DNA of 64,000 nucleotides from Brevibacterium sp. CCUG 69071 (GTDB lineage Bacteria; Actinomycetota; Actinomycetes; Actinomycetales; Brevibacteriaceae), in contig NZ_PGFV01000004.1 of the NCBI RefSeq assembly GCF_021023135.1, positions 459,617-523,616 of the forward strand, in the 5' to 3' direction. Under the pieces are notes generated by a model. That model was not told the origin of the DNA and searched no databases. It saw only the letters and a program-made list of their open reading frames with translations. Of the stretch, positions 1 through 9,900 are shown in pieces (the stretch's first letter is position 1; each line of letters starts with the position of its first letter). Position numbers and translations under genes: made by a program.

Positions 1-792
1 ACAGGCCACGGCAAGCTCTTCCGGCCAAGGGTGGTTGATCTTCACTCCGAAGGCGCCACCGACATCGGGAGTGATTACCTCGACCTTGGTCAAGGGGAGT
101 TCGAGCTTGGCTGCGAGCACGGCCCGCAGACCGGTGCTCGTCTGAGTCGAAGAGTGGACCTCGAGGCTGCCTTCTCCCGGATCCCAGCTCGCCACAACAC
201 CTTTGCCTTCCATTGGCATGCACGCGCTACGCTCGAATTCGAGGTCGAGTTCGAGGACGTAGGGAGCGGAATCCAAACCGGAGTCGACATCGCCGACCTT
301 CTGCACGATGTGTGCGGCAACATTGTCGTCCATGCCTTCATGGACGATCCTGGTCCCTTCGCGAGATTGCTCGACACCGACGACTGCCTCTTTGAAGCTG
401 TAGTCGACATCGATGCGGTTCGCGGCATCCTCGGCGATGTAGCGATCCTTTGCGATGACCATGACGATGGGTTCGCCGACGAAGTTGACGTGATCTTTCG
501 CGAGGGCATATCCCGTGTGTGGGGCGACGATCGACGGGTGCGGAATGAGCATTGGCAGTCGTTCGGCCGCCTGCCCGGGGAGGTCCTCATAGGTCCAGAC
601 CGCGATGACACCGTCGATGTCGAGAGCACCGGTGACGTCAATGTCGAGAATGTCCGCGTGAGCATGCGGGCTGCGTACGAATGCCGCGGCGATCGCGGTG
701 CCGGAGACATCGTCGACATACCGGCCGTGGCCGGTGAGCAGGCGCGGGTCCTCGCGCCTGGTGATCTTCTGACCGAATAGACGAGTCGTCAT
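1..792 (-). CDS. Molybdenum hydroxylase large (Mo-cofactor) subunit, xanthine/CO dehydrogenase family, 3' part beyond the window
   Basis: The first 264 residues are visible and the frame stays open to the left edge, so the C-terminal two thirds are missing. The N-terminus (MTTRLFGQKITRREDPRLLTG, then GRYVDDV and FVRSPHAHA) is the classic start of the aldehyde oxidase/xanthine dehydrogenase 'hammerhead' domain, followed by the beginning of the molybdopterin-binding domain (GGAFGVK near residue 250). The ATG at 792 overlaps the stop of the small subunit by four bases (ATGA), so the subunits are translationally coupled. The family oxidises purines, aldehydes, CO or N-heterocycles. The residues that separate xanthine dehydrogenase from CO dehydrogenase (the AYRCSFR loop of CoxL) lie outside the window, so the substrate is inferred from neighbours (PucR, purine-type permease, oxamate pathway) only. 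Confidence 0.93.
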   Translation of the reverse strand, partial: MTTRLFGQKITRREDPRLLTGHGRYVDDVSGTAIAAAFVRSPHAHADILDIDVTGALDIDGVIAVWTYEDLPGQAAERLPMLIPHPSIVAPHTGYALAKDHVNFVGEPIVMVIAKDRYIAEDAANRIDVDYSFKEAVVGVEQSREGTRIVHEGMDDNVAAHIVQKVGDVDSGLDSAPYVLELDLEFERSACMPMEGKGVVASWDPGEGSLEVHSSTQTSTGLRAVLAAKLELPLTKVEVITPDVGGAFGVKINHPWPEELAVAC

Positions 793-1298
793 AACCGGGC
801 CCCCTCGGCACGCAGCTGGGCGGCTCTCTGGACCGCTGAGACGATGTTCTGGTAGCCAGTGCAGCGACAGAGGTTACCCGAAACGGCTTCCCGTGCCTCT
901 TCCTCGGTGGGGTTCGGGTTCTCGTCGATATAGGCGTCGATGGTCGTCACGAATCCGGGTGTGCAGAATCCGCACTGCAGTCCGTGGCAGTCGATGAATG
1001 CCTGCTGCACATCGGCAGGATTCTCGGGATCATCACCGACGCCTTCGACAGTCTTGATCTCGTGTCCTTGAGCGGTGACGGCGAACATGAGGCAGGAGCG
1101 CACCGGGTCTCCGTCAAGCTGAACAGTGCATGCGCCGCACACTCCGTGCTCACAGCCCACGTGGGTGCCGGTCAGTTCGAGGTCCTGCCGCAGCACATCG
1201 GAGAGCAGCTTCCGATCGGGAACATCGAGAACGTGCGGAACGCCGTTGACGGAGAGTCGGATTGTCGATGTCGGTTCGGTGCCTATGTCAGCGGTCAT
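789..1298 (-). CDS. Molybdenum hydroxylase small [2Fe-2S] subunit
   Basis: This 169-residue protein has both iron-sulfur domains of the family. The plant-type cluster is C49-x4-C54-x2-C57-x11-C69 (GCEHGVCGAC). The second cluster is C109-x2-C112 ... C144-x-C146 (QCGFCTPG and CRCTGYQ). It passes electrons from the molybdenum site to the FAD subunit in the cytoplasm. The frame is open further upstream, but the ATG at 1298 overlaps the stop of the FAD subunit as ATGA and places the domain at its usual distance from the N-terminus, so this start is preferred. Length is normal for CoxS/XdhC-type small subunits (about 155-170). Confidence 0.96.
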   Translation of the reverse strand: MTADIGTEPTSTIRLSVNGVPHVLDVPDRKLLSDVLRQDLELTGTHVGCEHGVCGACTVQLDGDPVRSCLMFAVTAQGHEIKTVEGVGDDPENPADVQQAFIDCHGLQCGFCTPGFVTTIDAYIDENPNPTEEEAREAVSGNLCRCTGYQNIVSAVQRAAQLRAEGARL

Positions 1299-2299
1299 GC
1301 TCGTCTTCTCCCCGTGTCGTTTTCGATACCCTTGCCAGTTCCAGATCCAGCGTCGGCGCCGGTGTCGGTTCCGTTGCCGGCGTCGTTTCCTGCTGTGTGG
1401 ACCTGCGCGCCCTGTATGCGTGCATTGTCGGTTCGGCACAGTCGTCGGAAGAGTCGCGAGGCGATCACTCCGGCCAGATGTCTGCGATAGTCGGCCGTTG
1501 CGTGGATGTCTCCGCCGGGGTCGATGAAGTCCCGCACCGCGTCGACGACTCTCGATACGACGCCTGCAACCTCGTCGATCTGAGTTCCTGAGACCACCTC
1601 TCCGAGATCGAGAACCTCGGGAATGTCCGTGACAGAGATGAATCCGCAGCGCAGTCCGGTCACCGTCTCGTCTTCGACGTCGACGATCATCCCCACGCCC
1701 GCGAGACCGTAGTCTCCGCTGCGTCGAGCGAGTTCGTCGAATCCTGCACGCGATCCTGCGGGCAACGCCGGGAAGATCGCGCGGGTGATGAGCTCATCGG
1801 ATTCCAGACAGGTTTCCAAGGGCCCGACGTTGAGTTCCTCGGCGCTCAGGGTCCTGATGCCGCGCCTGCTGCGCACATCGACGCTACCGCCGGTGAGCGC
1901 GAGGATCATCGGCATTTCACCGTTCGGGTCCGCGTGCGCCAGGGAACCGACGGTCGTACCCCGGTTGCGCACCGCTGGGTGGGCAACGAAACGAAGAGCC
2001 TCAGCGAGGAGAGGGTTGGCTCGCGCGATATCGACGGAGCGTTCGACCTGCCGATGGGTCACGGTGGCACCGACCGCGATCTCCTGCTGTCCTTCGGGAC
2101 CGGAAACAGTCAGCTCGTCGAGTCCCGATACTCCGGTGATATCGATGAGGTCACTGGGAGCGGCCAGCCGCATATTGAGCACCGGCACGAGGCTCTGCCC
2201 TCCCGCGAGTACCTTTCCTGACACGCTGTGCTCACTGAGCAGGTCCAGAGTCTGATCGATCGATGTCGGTCGGTGGATCCGCAATGGGGGTGGCTTCAT
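1295..2299 (-). CDS. Molybdenum hydroxylase FAD-binding (medium) subunit
   Basis: 334 residues, matching CoxM/XdhB-type subunits. The FAD pyrophosphate loop is LAGGQSLVP at about 31-39 and the second FAD motif is TVGSLAHADPNGE at about 116-128. The middle and C-terminal parts resemble the CO-dehydrogenase flavoprotein C-terminal domain (AGVGMIVDVED). The last ~35 residues are a low-complexity Gly/Asn/Asp/Thr tail not typical of the family. It reoxidises the Mo enzyme by passing electrons to NAD+ or another acceptor. It is the first of the three enzyme subunits, four bases after the permease, and overlaps the small subunit by four bases. Confidence 0.95.
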   Translation of the reverse strand: MKPPPLRIHRPTSIDQTLDLLSEHSVSGKVLAGGQSLVPVLNMRLAAPSDLIDITGVSGLDELTVSGPEGQQEIAVGATVTHRQVERSVDIARANPLLAEALRFVAHPAVRNRGTTVGSLAHADPNGEMPMILALTGGSVDVRSRRGIRTLSAEELNVGPLETCLESDELITRAIFPALPAGSRAGFDELARRSGDYGLAGVGMIVDVEDETVTGLRCGFISVTDIPEVLDLGEVVSGTQIDEVAGVVSRVVDAVRDFIDPGGDIHATADYRRHLAGVIASRLFRRLCRTDNARIQGAQVHTAGNDAGNGTDTGADAGSGTGKGIENDTGRRRA

Positions 2300-2303
2300 C
2301 GTC

Positions 2304-3779
2304 TCACTCGCTAGAATTCGGAGCGCGACGTCCGCGGTCGCGTTCCACGCTGTCGGCCACCCTTCTCTGGTGCCCTTCTTGACCGACTGACAGAACCGCT
2401 CCGTCAGCTTCTTCGCCGGAGTCGTCTCTCATGTCAGCAGGTGCCAACCATCGAGCAACATGGTACATGACCAGCATCGATATCGTCCCTAAAGCAATTC
2501 CAGAGAGCACGAAGTCTTCGCTGAAGACGAGGCTGACGTCACCGATGGCGATGATGAGTCCGGCGGAGACCGGCACGATGTTGAGCGGGTTAGCGAAGTT
2601 CACACGATTCTCGATCCAGATCTTCGCACCCAACATTCCGATCATGCCGTAGAGGACAACGGTGATGCCGCCGAGGACGCCGCCGGGCACCGCGGAGATG
2701 AGAGCGCCGAACTTCGGGGAGAGCCCGAAAATGATCGCCACGAGCGCTGCGACCCAGTAGGCGGCCGTCGAATACACCCTCGTCGCTGCCATCACGCCGA
2801 TGTTCTCTGCGTATGTTGTGGTCGGCGATCCACCCACCGAGGTCGCCACAACAGTGGCGACACCGTCGCCGATGACGGCCCGCCCCATGTACTTGTCGAG
2901 TCGCGCGCCGGTCATCTCTTCCACTGCCTTGACGTGACCGACGTTCTCCGCGACGAGCGCAATGATGCCCGGGAGCATGACAATGATGGCTGCAGCATTG
3001 AATACAGGAAGGTGAACGCCGACGACGCCTGCAGCGGTGTCGGTCAAAGGCGGGAATCCGATCCACGAGGCAGCTTCGACTCCGGAGAAGTCGACCCGGA
3101 AGTGCGTCGTCACTTCACCGACGGTTGCACTGTAGGAAGTGATCTGTCCAAAGACGCGATCGAAGATCCAGGACAGCACGTAACCGAGAACTAGACCGAG
3201 AAACACGGCGATTCGCCCGAGAAAACCGCGCACCCACACGGATATGAAGACGATGAAGACCATAACGATCACGGCGATCCACTGGTCCTGCGGCCAATAG
3301 GTGCTTGCCACGACCGGGGCGAGGTTGAAGCCGATGAGCATGACGACACCGCCAGTCACAACTGGCGGAAGCACCTTCGTCAGTGCCGAGGAGCCGATGA
3401 AATGGATGAATGTGCCCACAAGGGCGAGGATCACACCGGAGACCATGATCGCTCCGGTCACCTCGGCGGGGGTACCACCCTGGGCAGTGACGGCAGTGAC
3501 GCCGCCAACGAAGGCGGCGGAGGTGCCGACGTAGCTGGGTACTTTGCCCTTGACGATGAGCAGAAAGATGATCGTGCCTACACCAGACATCATCACCGCC
3601 AGCTGCGGATTCAGGCCCATGATGATCGGGAAGACGAAAGTCGCGCCGAACATAGCGACGACGTGCTGGACTCCGAGACCGACTGTTCTGCCCCAGGTGA
3701 GGCGCTCGTCAGGGGCGACTGCGCCTCCGGGTTCTATGGTCTTGCCGTCCCCATGGAGTTTCCACGAAAACATCGACAT
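2304..3779 (-). CDS. Uracil/xanthine permease, NAT (NCS2) family
   Basis: 491 residues with about 12-14 hydrophobic segments. NAT hallmarks are present: the QH motif in the first segment (QHVVAMFGAT, residues 38-47), AENVGHVKAVEEMTG, and GGSPTTTYAENIGVMAATRV. The SPTTTYAENIGVMA form is the one seen in UraA/RutG uracil permeases, whereas xanthine/urate carriers usually differ here, so uracil or a related oxo-pyrimidine/hydantoin may be the true cargo. The ATG at 3779 has an upstream GAGGAG at good spacing, so the longer open frame (to 3872) is rejected. It precedes the Mo hydroxylase genes by four bases and is probably their operon leader, importing the substrate. Confidence 0.93.
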   Translation of the reverse strand: MSMFSWKLHGDGKTIEPGGAVAPDERLTWGRTVGLGVQHVVAMFGATFVFPIIMGLNPQLAVMMSGVGTIIFLLIVKGKVPSYVGTSAAFVGGVTAVTAQGGTPAEVTGAIMVSGVILALVGTFIHFIGSSALTKVLPPVVTGGVVMLIGFNLAPVVASTYWPQDQWIAVIVMVFIVFISVWVRGFLGRIAVFLGLVLGYVLSWIFDRVFGQITSYSATVGEVTTHFRVDFSGVEAASWIGFPPLTDTAAGVVGVHLPVFNAAAIIVMLPGIIALVAENVGHVKAVEEMTGARLDKYMGRAVIGDGVATVVATSVGGSPTTTYAENIGVMAATRVYSTAAYWVAALVAIIFGLSPKFGALISAVPGGVLGGITVVLYGMIGMLGAKIWIENRVNFANPLNIVPVSAGLIIAIGDVSLVFSEDFVLSGIALGTISMLVMYHVARWLAPADMRDDSGEEADGAVLSVGQEGHQRRVADSVERDRGRRAPNSSE

Positions 3780-3827
3780 GTGTCTCTCCTCGCCGTTGAG
3801 AATGGCCGGTTCCGATCCAACGTCCGA

Positions 3828-3842
3828 GGTGGCCGGGCCACC
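3828..3842. promoter_or_regulatory. Inverted repeat in the permease/Mo-hydroxylase leader
   Basis: GGTGGC-CGG-GCCACC is a perfect 6-bp-arm dyad 49 bases upstream of the permease start, in the 218-base gap after pucR. It could be a PucR operator or a small mRNA hairpin; the sequence alone does not decide. Confidence 0.3.
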
Positions 3843-3997
3843 CGAATTGATGTCGGCACGCTCGCGGATCACTCCGACTCAGGAACTGACTCTATTGCGC
3901 CGGTGCGGCCTGCATCACGTCATTAACTGCCAAAGAAACACCGTAGCCTTCGGCAGTGTTCGCCAAGTGTTTCTCCGAGGCATCCGGACTCGCGCGC

Positions 3998-5815
3998 TCA
4001 GGGCAGTTTGACGATCTGGAGGGCGAGCGCAAGTGAGAGCCGCAGATCCGGATCTTCGGTGAATGGGCCGACCATCTGCTCGAGCTTGCCGATCCGATAA
4101 CGCAAGGTGTTGTAGTGAAAGAACAGGGCGCGGGCGGTCTCGGCGACATTGAGATTATGGTCGAGCAGCTCCTGAAGGGTCTCGCGCAGTCCCGCGTACT
4201 CCGCTTTGGCGTCACTGGCGAGCGGACCGAGAACCTCCTCGGCGAAACTGCGCAGCTCGGCTTGCTCCCCGACCTGAAGCAGTAGTCGATAGACGCCCAA
4301 TGAGTCGTAGTGTCTCAAGCCCTGTCCACTGGCGAGCTGGCGCCCGACTTCGAGGGCTCTCATCGCTTCCTGGTAGGCCGACGCCAGGCGCGAAACACCT
4401 TCGGCAGGACGGGAGATTCCGACCGAAAACTGACGCCTGCCGCCTCCCCCGAAGCCGCGCACGGCGGAGACGAACTCCTCCATTCGACCAGTGATCTTCT
4501 CCCGAGATTCCGCCTCCAGCAGAACGATCACCTGATCGCCCGAGCCGACGACGGCGGCCCGGGGGTCGAACTGGGTGATGACCTTCGTCCAAGCATCGGC
4601 AAACAGTGCCTGCATCGTCCGCTTGTTTCGCGCATCGGTGGAATCGGCATCGGAGTCCACCTCGGCGACGGCTATGCTGATCGGCCGGTCGAGGTCCCAC
4701 CCCAGCGAATGCGCGTGGGACAGCACGCGGTCTGTTGAAGCGATGTGGCCACGCAGCACCTCGAGGACGAAGTCTGTACGGTATTTGCTCTCGACCGCGG
4801 TGATTGCCTGTTCGCGCGTGATGACCAACGCGGCCGCGGCGGCAGCCTGTTCAAGCAGGCGAAAATCGTCCGCACGCAAAGTCTGGTTTCCGAACGCCAC
4901 GATCCGACCGAGATTCTTAGCAGCAGGAAGATCATCATCCGTGGGCTTCCTGCCACTTTCGATGACGACGTTTCCCCAGTTCATTCCCTCGGCAATGGCG
5001 CTTTCATCTGTGGCAGACGCAGGAGCATGCCGGATGAGTTCGTCGGTGGGCACACTTCGGCCGAGCCCACCGGCCTGAGAACCTTGGCCAGTTACACCAG
5101 CGGGCTCGTCCTCAACGAGAAAGCGCCCTGAGCGGTCGAAGCACATGAGGCCGTAGACATCCGCGGAGGAGCGTCCTTCGTCGGCGGTGCGAAGACATCT
5201 CACCCGCCCATCGAGCGTCGTCACCGCCGCCGCCACCCCTGTCCACTGCGCGAGCATGCGGCATACATCCGCCAGATCGCCTCCGCCGACCACTACATCG
5301 ACGAGCTCGCGCATCGAGGCCTCCGTCCGCGCGATCACCTGTGCTCGCCTGTCGAGATTTCCGGTGAGCACATCCTGCATGATCTCGTCGAAACCCACGT
5401 TCTCGCCGAGGTGGATGAGCGGAAGTCCCAGGGCATCCGCAGCCGACACAGCTGCCTCAGGAATGTGTTCGAGATAGCGGCCGGACTTGAGACCGATCGC
5501 CGCCATTCCGTGTTGATCGAAGGTCTCGAGCAGCCCCGCGAGGTCTTCGGGACGGTCGCGGATCGGATATGCGGTAGTAAGCAGGAGTTCTCCCGGTTTC
5601 ACCCACGGCAGGATGTCCGGGACCTCCATGACGTTCGACAGCTCGACGACTTTGTCGAGACCAGCGGAACCGGCGATGAGTTTCGCTTCGCGCATGCTCG
5701 GCAGTTCGAGGACATCCGCGACGGTGAGGAACTCGGAAGAGAAGATGTTCGATTCTCGACCATTGAATGTCAATTCCTGCTGACCACGGCCGGAATCCTT
5801 GGCATCATTTGACAT
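3998..5815 (-). CDS. pucR: PucR-family transcriptional regulator of purine catabolism
   Basis: 605 residues with the two family ends in place. The N-terminal PucR domain (about residues 30-155: LTVADVLELPSM, GLDKVVELSNVMEVPDILPWVKPGELLLTTAYP) is the ligand-sensing part. The C-terminal helix-turn-helix (about 535-600: LLDHNLNVAETARALFFHYNTLRYRIGKLEQMVG) binds DNA. The middle resembles the degenerate GGDEF-like region of CdaR/PucR proteins. Family members control purine and other nitrogen-source genes. Its position between the permease/Mo-hydroxylase operon (same strand, downstream) and divergent allH-fdrA supports control of both. The start at 5815 lacks a strong ribosome site. Confidence 0.93.
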   Translation of the reverse strand: MSNDAKDSGRGQQELTFNGRESNIFSSEFLTVADVLELPSMREAKLIAGSAGLDKVVELSNVMEVPDILPWVKPGELLLTTAYPIRDRPEDLAGLLETFDQHGMAAIGLKSGRYLEHIPEAAVSAADALGLPLIHLGENVGFDEIMQDVLTGNLDRRAQVIARTEASMRELVDVVVGGGDLADVCRMLAQWTGVAAAVTTLDGRVRCLRTADEGRSSADVYGLMCFDRSGRFLVEDEPAGVTGQGSQAGGLGRSVPTDELIRHAPASATDESAIAEGMNWGNVVIESGRKPTDDDLPAAKNLGRIVAFGNQTLRADDFRLLEQAAAAAALVITREQAITAVESKYRTDFVLEVLRGHIASTDRVLSHAHSLGWDLDRPISIAVAEVDSDADSTDARNKRTMQALFADAWTKVITQFDPRAAVVGSGDQVIVLLEAESREKITGRMEEFVSAVRGFGGGGRRQFSVGISRPAEGVSRLASAYQEAMRALEVGRQLASGQGLRHYDSLGVYRLLLQVGEQAELRSFAEEVLGPLASDAKAEYAGLRETLQELLDHNLNVAETARALFFHYNTLRYRIGKLEQMVGPFTEDPDLRLSLALALQIVKLP

Positions 5816-5850
5816 GCATTGACGATAACAGGGCGGGATAGCCTGTCGAA

Positions 5851-6972
5851 ATGAGGTCTAGGTCCGTGGTTCTGCCCGCCACCGCCTCCGTCCTGCCCAC
5901 ACCACGGATCGACATGACCCCTGTCGACGTAGCGCCCGTCGAGTCGGGTGAGTGTTCTCCAGATCGCCAGAGCGAGGGCGAATCCTCCGGCAAGGTCCTC
6001 CATGTCTTCTCGGCAGGCTTCTATCTGGCAATCGACGACTCCATTTGCTCCCTACGGGCCGGGCACCATGCCTCTCTGACGCCTCATCACCATGACTCCC
6101 TACGCCCCGGGCAGAGACTGCTTCCTGTCATGGGCCCTGAAGCTGTGCAGTTGCCCTTTGGGATCACCGTTCCGCACCTTAAACCCGAGCACCTCACGAG
6201 ACTGCGGCCCGGAGTCCGGGCGACCCTCATCAAGACGTCCTCTGCTTACCGGATCGAACTTCCCGACGTCGACATCAACATCGTTCGCGAACATCAACCG
6301 CTGCGACTTCGGCCGACATCGTGGCTGGCCCCGGACTCTGCACGAGTCACGGCCATCGCAGAGAGTCTGCGGCCCGGTCTACACAATCTCGCTGACCTCG
6401 CTCGAACGCTTGCCTCCGCCCTGCACGACGAGGACGAACTCGGCATCGACGCAGGTGTGCGAGCGCTCCTCGGCCGCGGGCCCGGCAGCACTCCCAGCGG
6501 CGATGATGCGCTGTGCGGGATCGCACTCGCGTTCCGATCCCTCGGTCGCACGCGATCACTCGAGCTGCTGATCCGCGCACTCGGGGCCATCGGCCTGAGC
6601 CAGGCCACAACGGCACTCTCGGCGGTGCTCATCGAGGCTGCCGTCGCCGGTCATTGCGTGCCCGAGGCTGCCTCGGCGATCCGTTCCACCCGTGTTCTGC
6701 TCGCGGCGGGCTCCGAAGACAGGAAGTTGCTCAGTTCTGCTCTGTCGGCGCTTGACCATATCGGACACAGTTCCGGACACGACCTGTTCACAGGTTTCCT
6801 CGCCGTTCTCGGCCTCGACGGCCAACCACGCAACTCACCCCGTTCCGGCTCGACATCCGCACTCTGCCTCAGCACACCCGCTCGAAGTCTCAGTACACCC
6901 ACCCGCACACAGCATCCACTCTCTGACACAGGACACCCATCGAAAGGGACTCTCCCATGCCTCACTCACTGA
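5851..6972 (+). CDS. allH: AllH-like DUF2877 protein, putative oxamic transcarbamylase subunit
   Basis: Carries the DUF2877 signature: GKVLHVFSAGFYLAI early in the protein, then GRGPGSTPSGDDALCG at about 210-225 and a Thr/Ala-rich stretch SQATTALSAVLIEAAVAG at about 250-267. In E. coli the counterpart YlbF (AllH) works with FdrA (AllF) and YlbE (AllG) in oxamic transcarbamylase, which converts oxalurate plus phosphate to oxamate plus carbamoyl phosphate; transfer of that role here is inference. The 3' end overlaps the FdrA fusion by 16 bases. The ATG at 5851 is only 35 bases from pucR; ATG 5914 (352 aa) is an alternative that leaves a more normal divergent promoter region. The C-terminal ~45 residues are Ser/Thr/Pro-rich and atypical. 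Confidence 0.85.
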   Translation: MRSRSVVLPATASVLPTPRIDMTPVDVAPVESGECSPDRQSEGESSGKVLHVFSAGFYLAIDDSICSLRAGHHASLTPHHHDSLRPGQRLLPVMGPEAVQLPFGITVPHLKPEHLTRLRPGVRATLIKTSSAYRIELPDVDINIVREHQPLRLRPTSWLAPDSARVTAIAESLRPGLHNLADLARTLASALHDEDELGIDAGVRALLGRGPGSTPSGDDALCGIALAFRSLGRTRSLELLIRALGAIGLSQATTALSAVLIEAAVAGHCVPEAASAIRSTRVLLAAGSEDRKLLSSALSALDHIGHSSGHDLFTGFLAVLGLDGQPRNSPRSGSTSALCLSTPARSLSTPTRTQHPLSDTGHPSKGTLPCLTH

Positions 6973-9900
6973 CCGTCCGACATGGTGTCTACGTCGACTC
7001 CGTCGCGCTCATGCAAGTCTCGACCGAGGTCAAGACCACTCCAGGTGTCGATGACGCACTCATCGGAATGGGTTCGGCACTCAACCTCGACCTCATCCTT
7101 GCTGCCGGGTTCGACATCGCCGAGGAGGTCACTGCCAACGACCTCCTCATCGCCTTGCGCGCGCATTCGGAGGAGGACCTGGCAGCGGGACTCGCGGCTG
7201 TCGATGTGGCGTTCGACAAACTTGCCTCTGCCGCTCATGAGTCAACGGGTCCGGGCGGTTCCGTCCAGCCCGCGCTCACCGTCGAATCGGCCCTGGACCG
7301 GTCCGGTTCCGGACTCACCCTCGTGTCCGTGCCGGGCGAGAACGCAGGCATCGAAACGCTCGCAGCCCTGGACTCCGGTTCCTCGGTGCTCCTGTTCAGC
7401 GACAATGTGGAGCTCTCCACCGAGATCGAACTCAAGACCCGCGCCGCCGAGCACGATCTCATCGTCATGGGTCCCGACTGCGGCACCGCGATCATCTCCG
7501 GGGTCGGGCTGGGCTTCGCCAATGATGTTCGCCGCGGAAGCTTCGGCATCATCGCGGCCTCGGGCACGGGCGCCCAGCAGGTCTCGGTCCTCCTCGATGC
7601 CGCCGGTGTCGGCGTCAGCCACCTCATCGGCACGGGCGGGCGTGATCTCTCCTCCGAGGTCGGCGGCATCAGCGCCCGCCAGGCGCTGCGGGCACTGGCC
7701 GCCGATCCGGAGACCGAACAGATCCTCGTGGTCTCGAAGCCTGCCGATGCCACGGTGGTCGCCGAGATAGAAACACTTGCCAAGCAGCTCGGAGTCTCGG
7801 TGACATGGGCGGTCCTCGGGCCCGAATCCCCCAGCCTGACGGTCGGGGTCGAGTCCGTCCTCGGGGCCGCCGGAGTCACTGTGCCTCAGTGGCCGTCGTG
7901 GGGAGTCTCCGATTCGACGACGACGCGCTCCGGCTCGCTCATCGGCCTGTTCTGCGGGGGGACCATGGCCGACGAGGCGATGCTCATCTCCCGCTCCGCA
8001 CTCGGTCCGATCTCGTCGAACATTCCGCTTCCCGGCGCCCCGCGGGTCAGCGGCACGTCGACGAGTGTAGCGACCCATACCGTGCTCGACTTCGGCGACG
8101 ATGAGATGACCCGCGGCCGTGCGCACCCGATGATCGACCCGTCGATTCGACTGCAGGCCATTCGCGATCTCGGCCCCAGTGCCGGCGTCCTGCTGCTCGA
8201 CCTTGTGCTCGGTCACGGTGCCCACAAAGATCCTGCCGATGACCTTGCCACGGCGATCACCGAAGCCAAGTCCGCCGCTGCTGCTCAGGGCGAGTCGCTT
8301 CCCGTCGTCGTCAGCCTCATCGGCACGAACTCCGATCCACAGGACTTCTCCGGTGCCCTCGAGGCACTCGTCACGGCCGGCGCCGAGGTGTTCCTCTCGA
8401 ATGCCGAAGCCAGCCTGCGAGCATTGGCCCACCTCGGCCACCAGGCCACCACCGATCCAGCCCAGGTGGGCACAAGCGATTCGCCCGTCACGTTGACAGG
8501 CGTCGCCAGTTCCACAGCGCCCGCGGCCAGCGCACCAACCAGCGCAGCGTCTGCAGCGCCCGCCTCTTCTTCCGCAACGACTGGCGAAGCTACGCTGTCG
8601 GGTCTTCTCGAGTCCGCACCTTCTGTCGTCTCCGTGGGTCTCGGTCTCTTCGCCGAAGAGCTGCGCGCTCAGGCAGTCACGGTCGCAGAAGTGCCTTGGA
8701 AACCTGCCTTCGGTGATCCCGCGCCGCTCTATGCGGCAATGGCGGACCCCCGCCGTCAGACGGCGAACGCCGAGGCGCTCGAACGCATGCTCGCAGCCGG
8801 AGCCGAGGTCGTCGGCCTGCGTCCGGCCCGCGAATGTCTTGGTCTCGGCAACGACGAGTTCCTCCACGCCGGTCCCCCGCTCGATTGGGACCGGGCGTCA
8901 GGACCGATGCGCGGAGCCCTGGCTGGGGCCGTCGTCTTCGAAGGTCTGACCGAGACGCTTGAAGAGGCCGAAGCTGGACTCGCTTCGGGTCGTTTCTCCT
9001 TCTCGCCCTGCCACTCACGCGATACTGTCGGGCCGATGGCCGGAGTCGTCAGCGCCTCGATGTGGATGTTCGAACTCGTCGACCCGATCCACGGCAATCG
9101 CGCCTACTGCACACTCAACGAGGGCCTCGGCAAGGTGCTGCGCTACGGGGCGAACAATGAGGAAGTGCTCACCCGCCTGCGGTGGATGCGCGATGTGCTC
9201 GGCCCCGTTCTCGGCGCCGCCGTTGCCGCCACAGGGCCGTTGGACACGAAGAACTACGTCACACAGATGCTCCAGTCTGGAGACGAGGGGCACAACCGCA
9301 ACCGGACGGCGACCCTGCTCTTCCTCCGCGACATCATGCCCAAGCTGTTCACCCTCGACTTCCCCACCAGGGACCTCGCCGAGGTAGCCCGTTTCCTCGG
9401 GGAGAACGACTACTTCGCGCTCAACCTCGTCATGCCCACGTGCAAGCTCGCGATGGCTGCCGCGAAGGGTGTACCCGGTTCCACGCTTGTGGTGACCATG
9501 GCTCGCAACGGCACGGACTTCGGCATTCAGCTCTCCGGCACCGATGATCAGTGGTACACGGGACCGGCACAGATCGCCGAGGGACTCTACCTCGGCTCCT
9601 ACGGCATCGAGGACGCCAATCCCGATATCGGCGACTCCGCCATCACGGAGACCGCAGGCATCGGCGGCCTCGCAATGGCCGCGGCTCCTGCAGTTGTGCG
9701 ACTCGTCGGCGGGGACGTCGCCTTCGCTGTGGACACGAGCCGACGGATGTATGAGATCACTCTCGGCGAACATCCGCAGCACCAGATCCCGGTCCTCGAG
9801 TTCCGCGGAGTCCCCAGCGGAATCGACCTCGTCAAGGTGCTGCGCACGCAGGTGCTTCCCCAGATCAACACCGGCATGGCAGGCAAGGTTGCGGGTGTCG

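Noticed and set aside
31..780. 249-codon plus-strand frame at the left edge
   Set aside because: The opposite strand encodes an uninterrupted molybdenum hydroxylase large subunit with clear family motifs; the plus frame is a GC-rich shadow with no recognisable domain.
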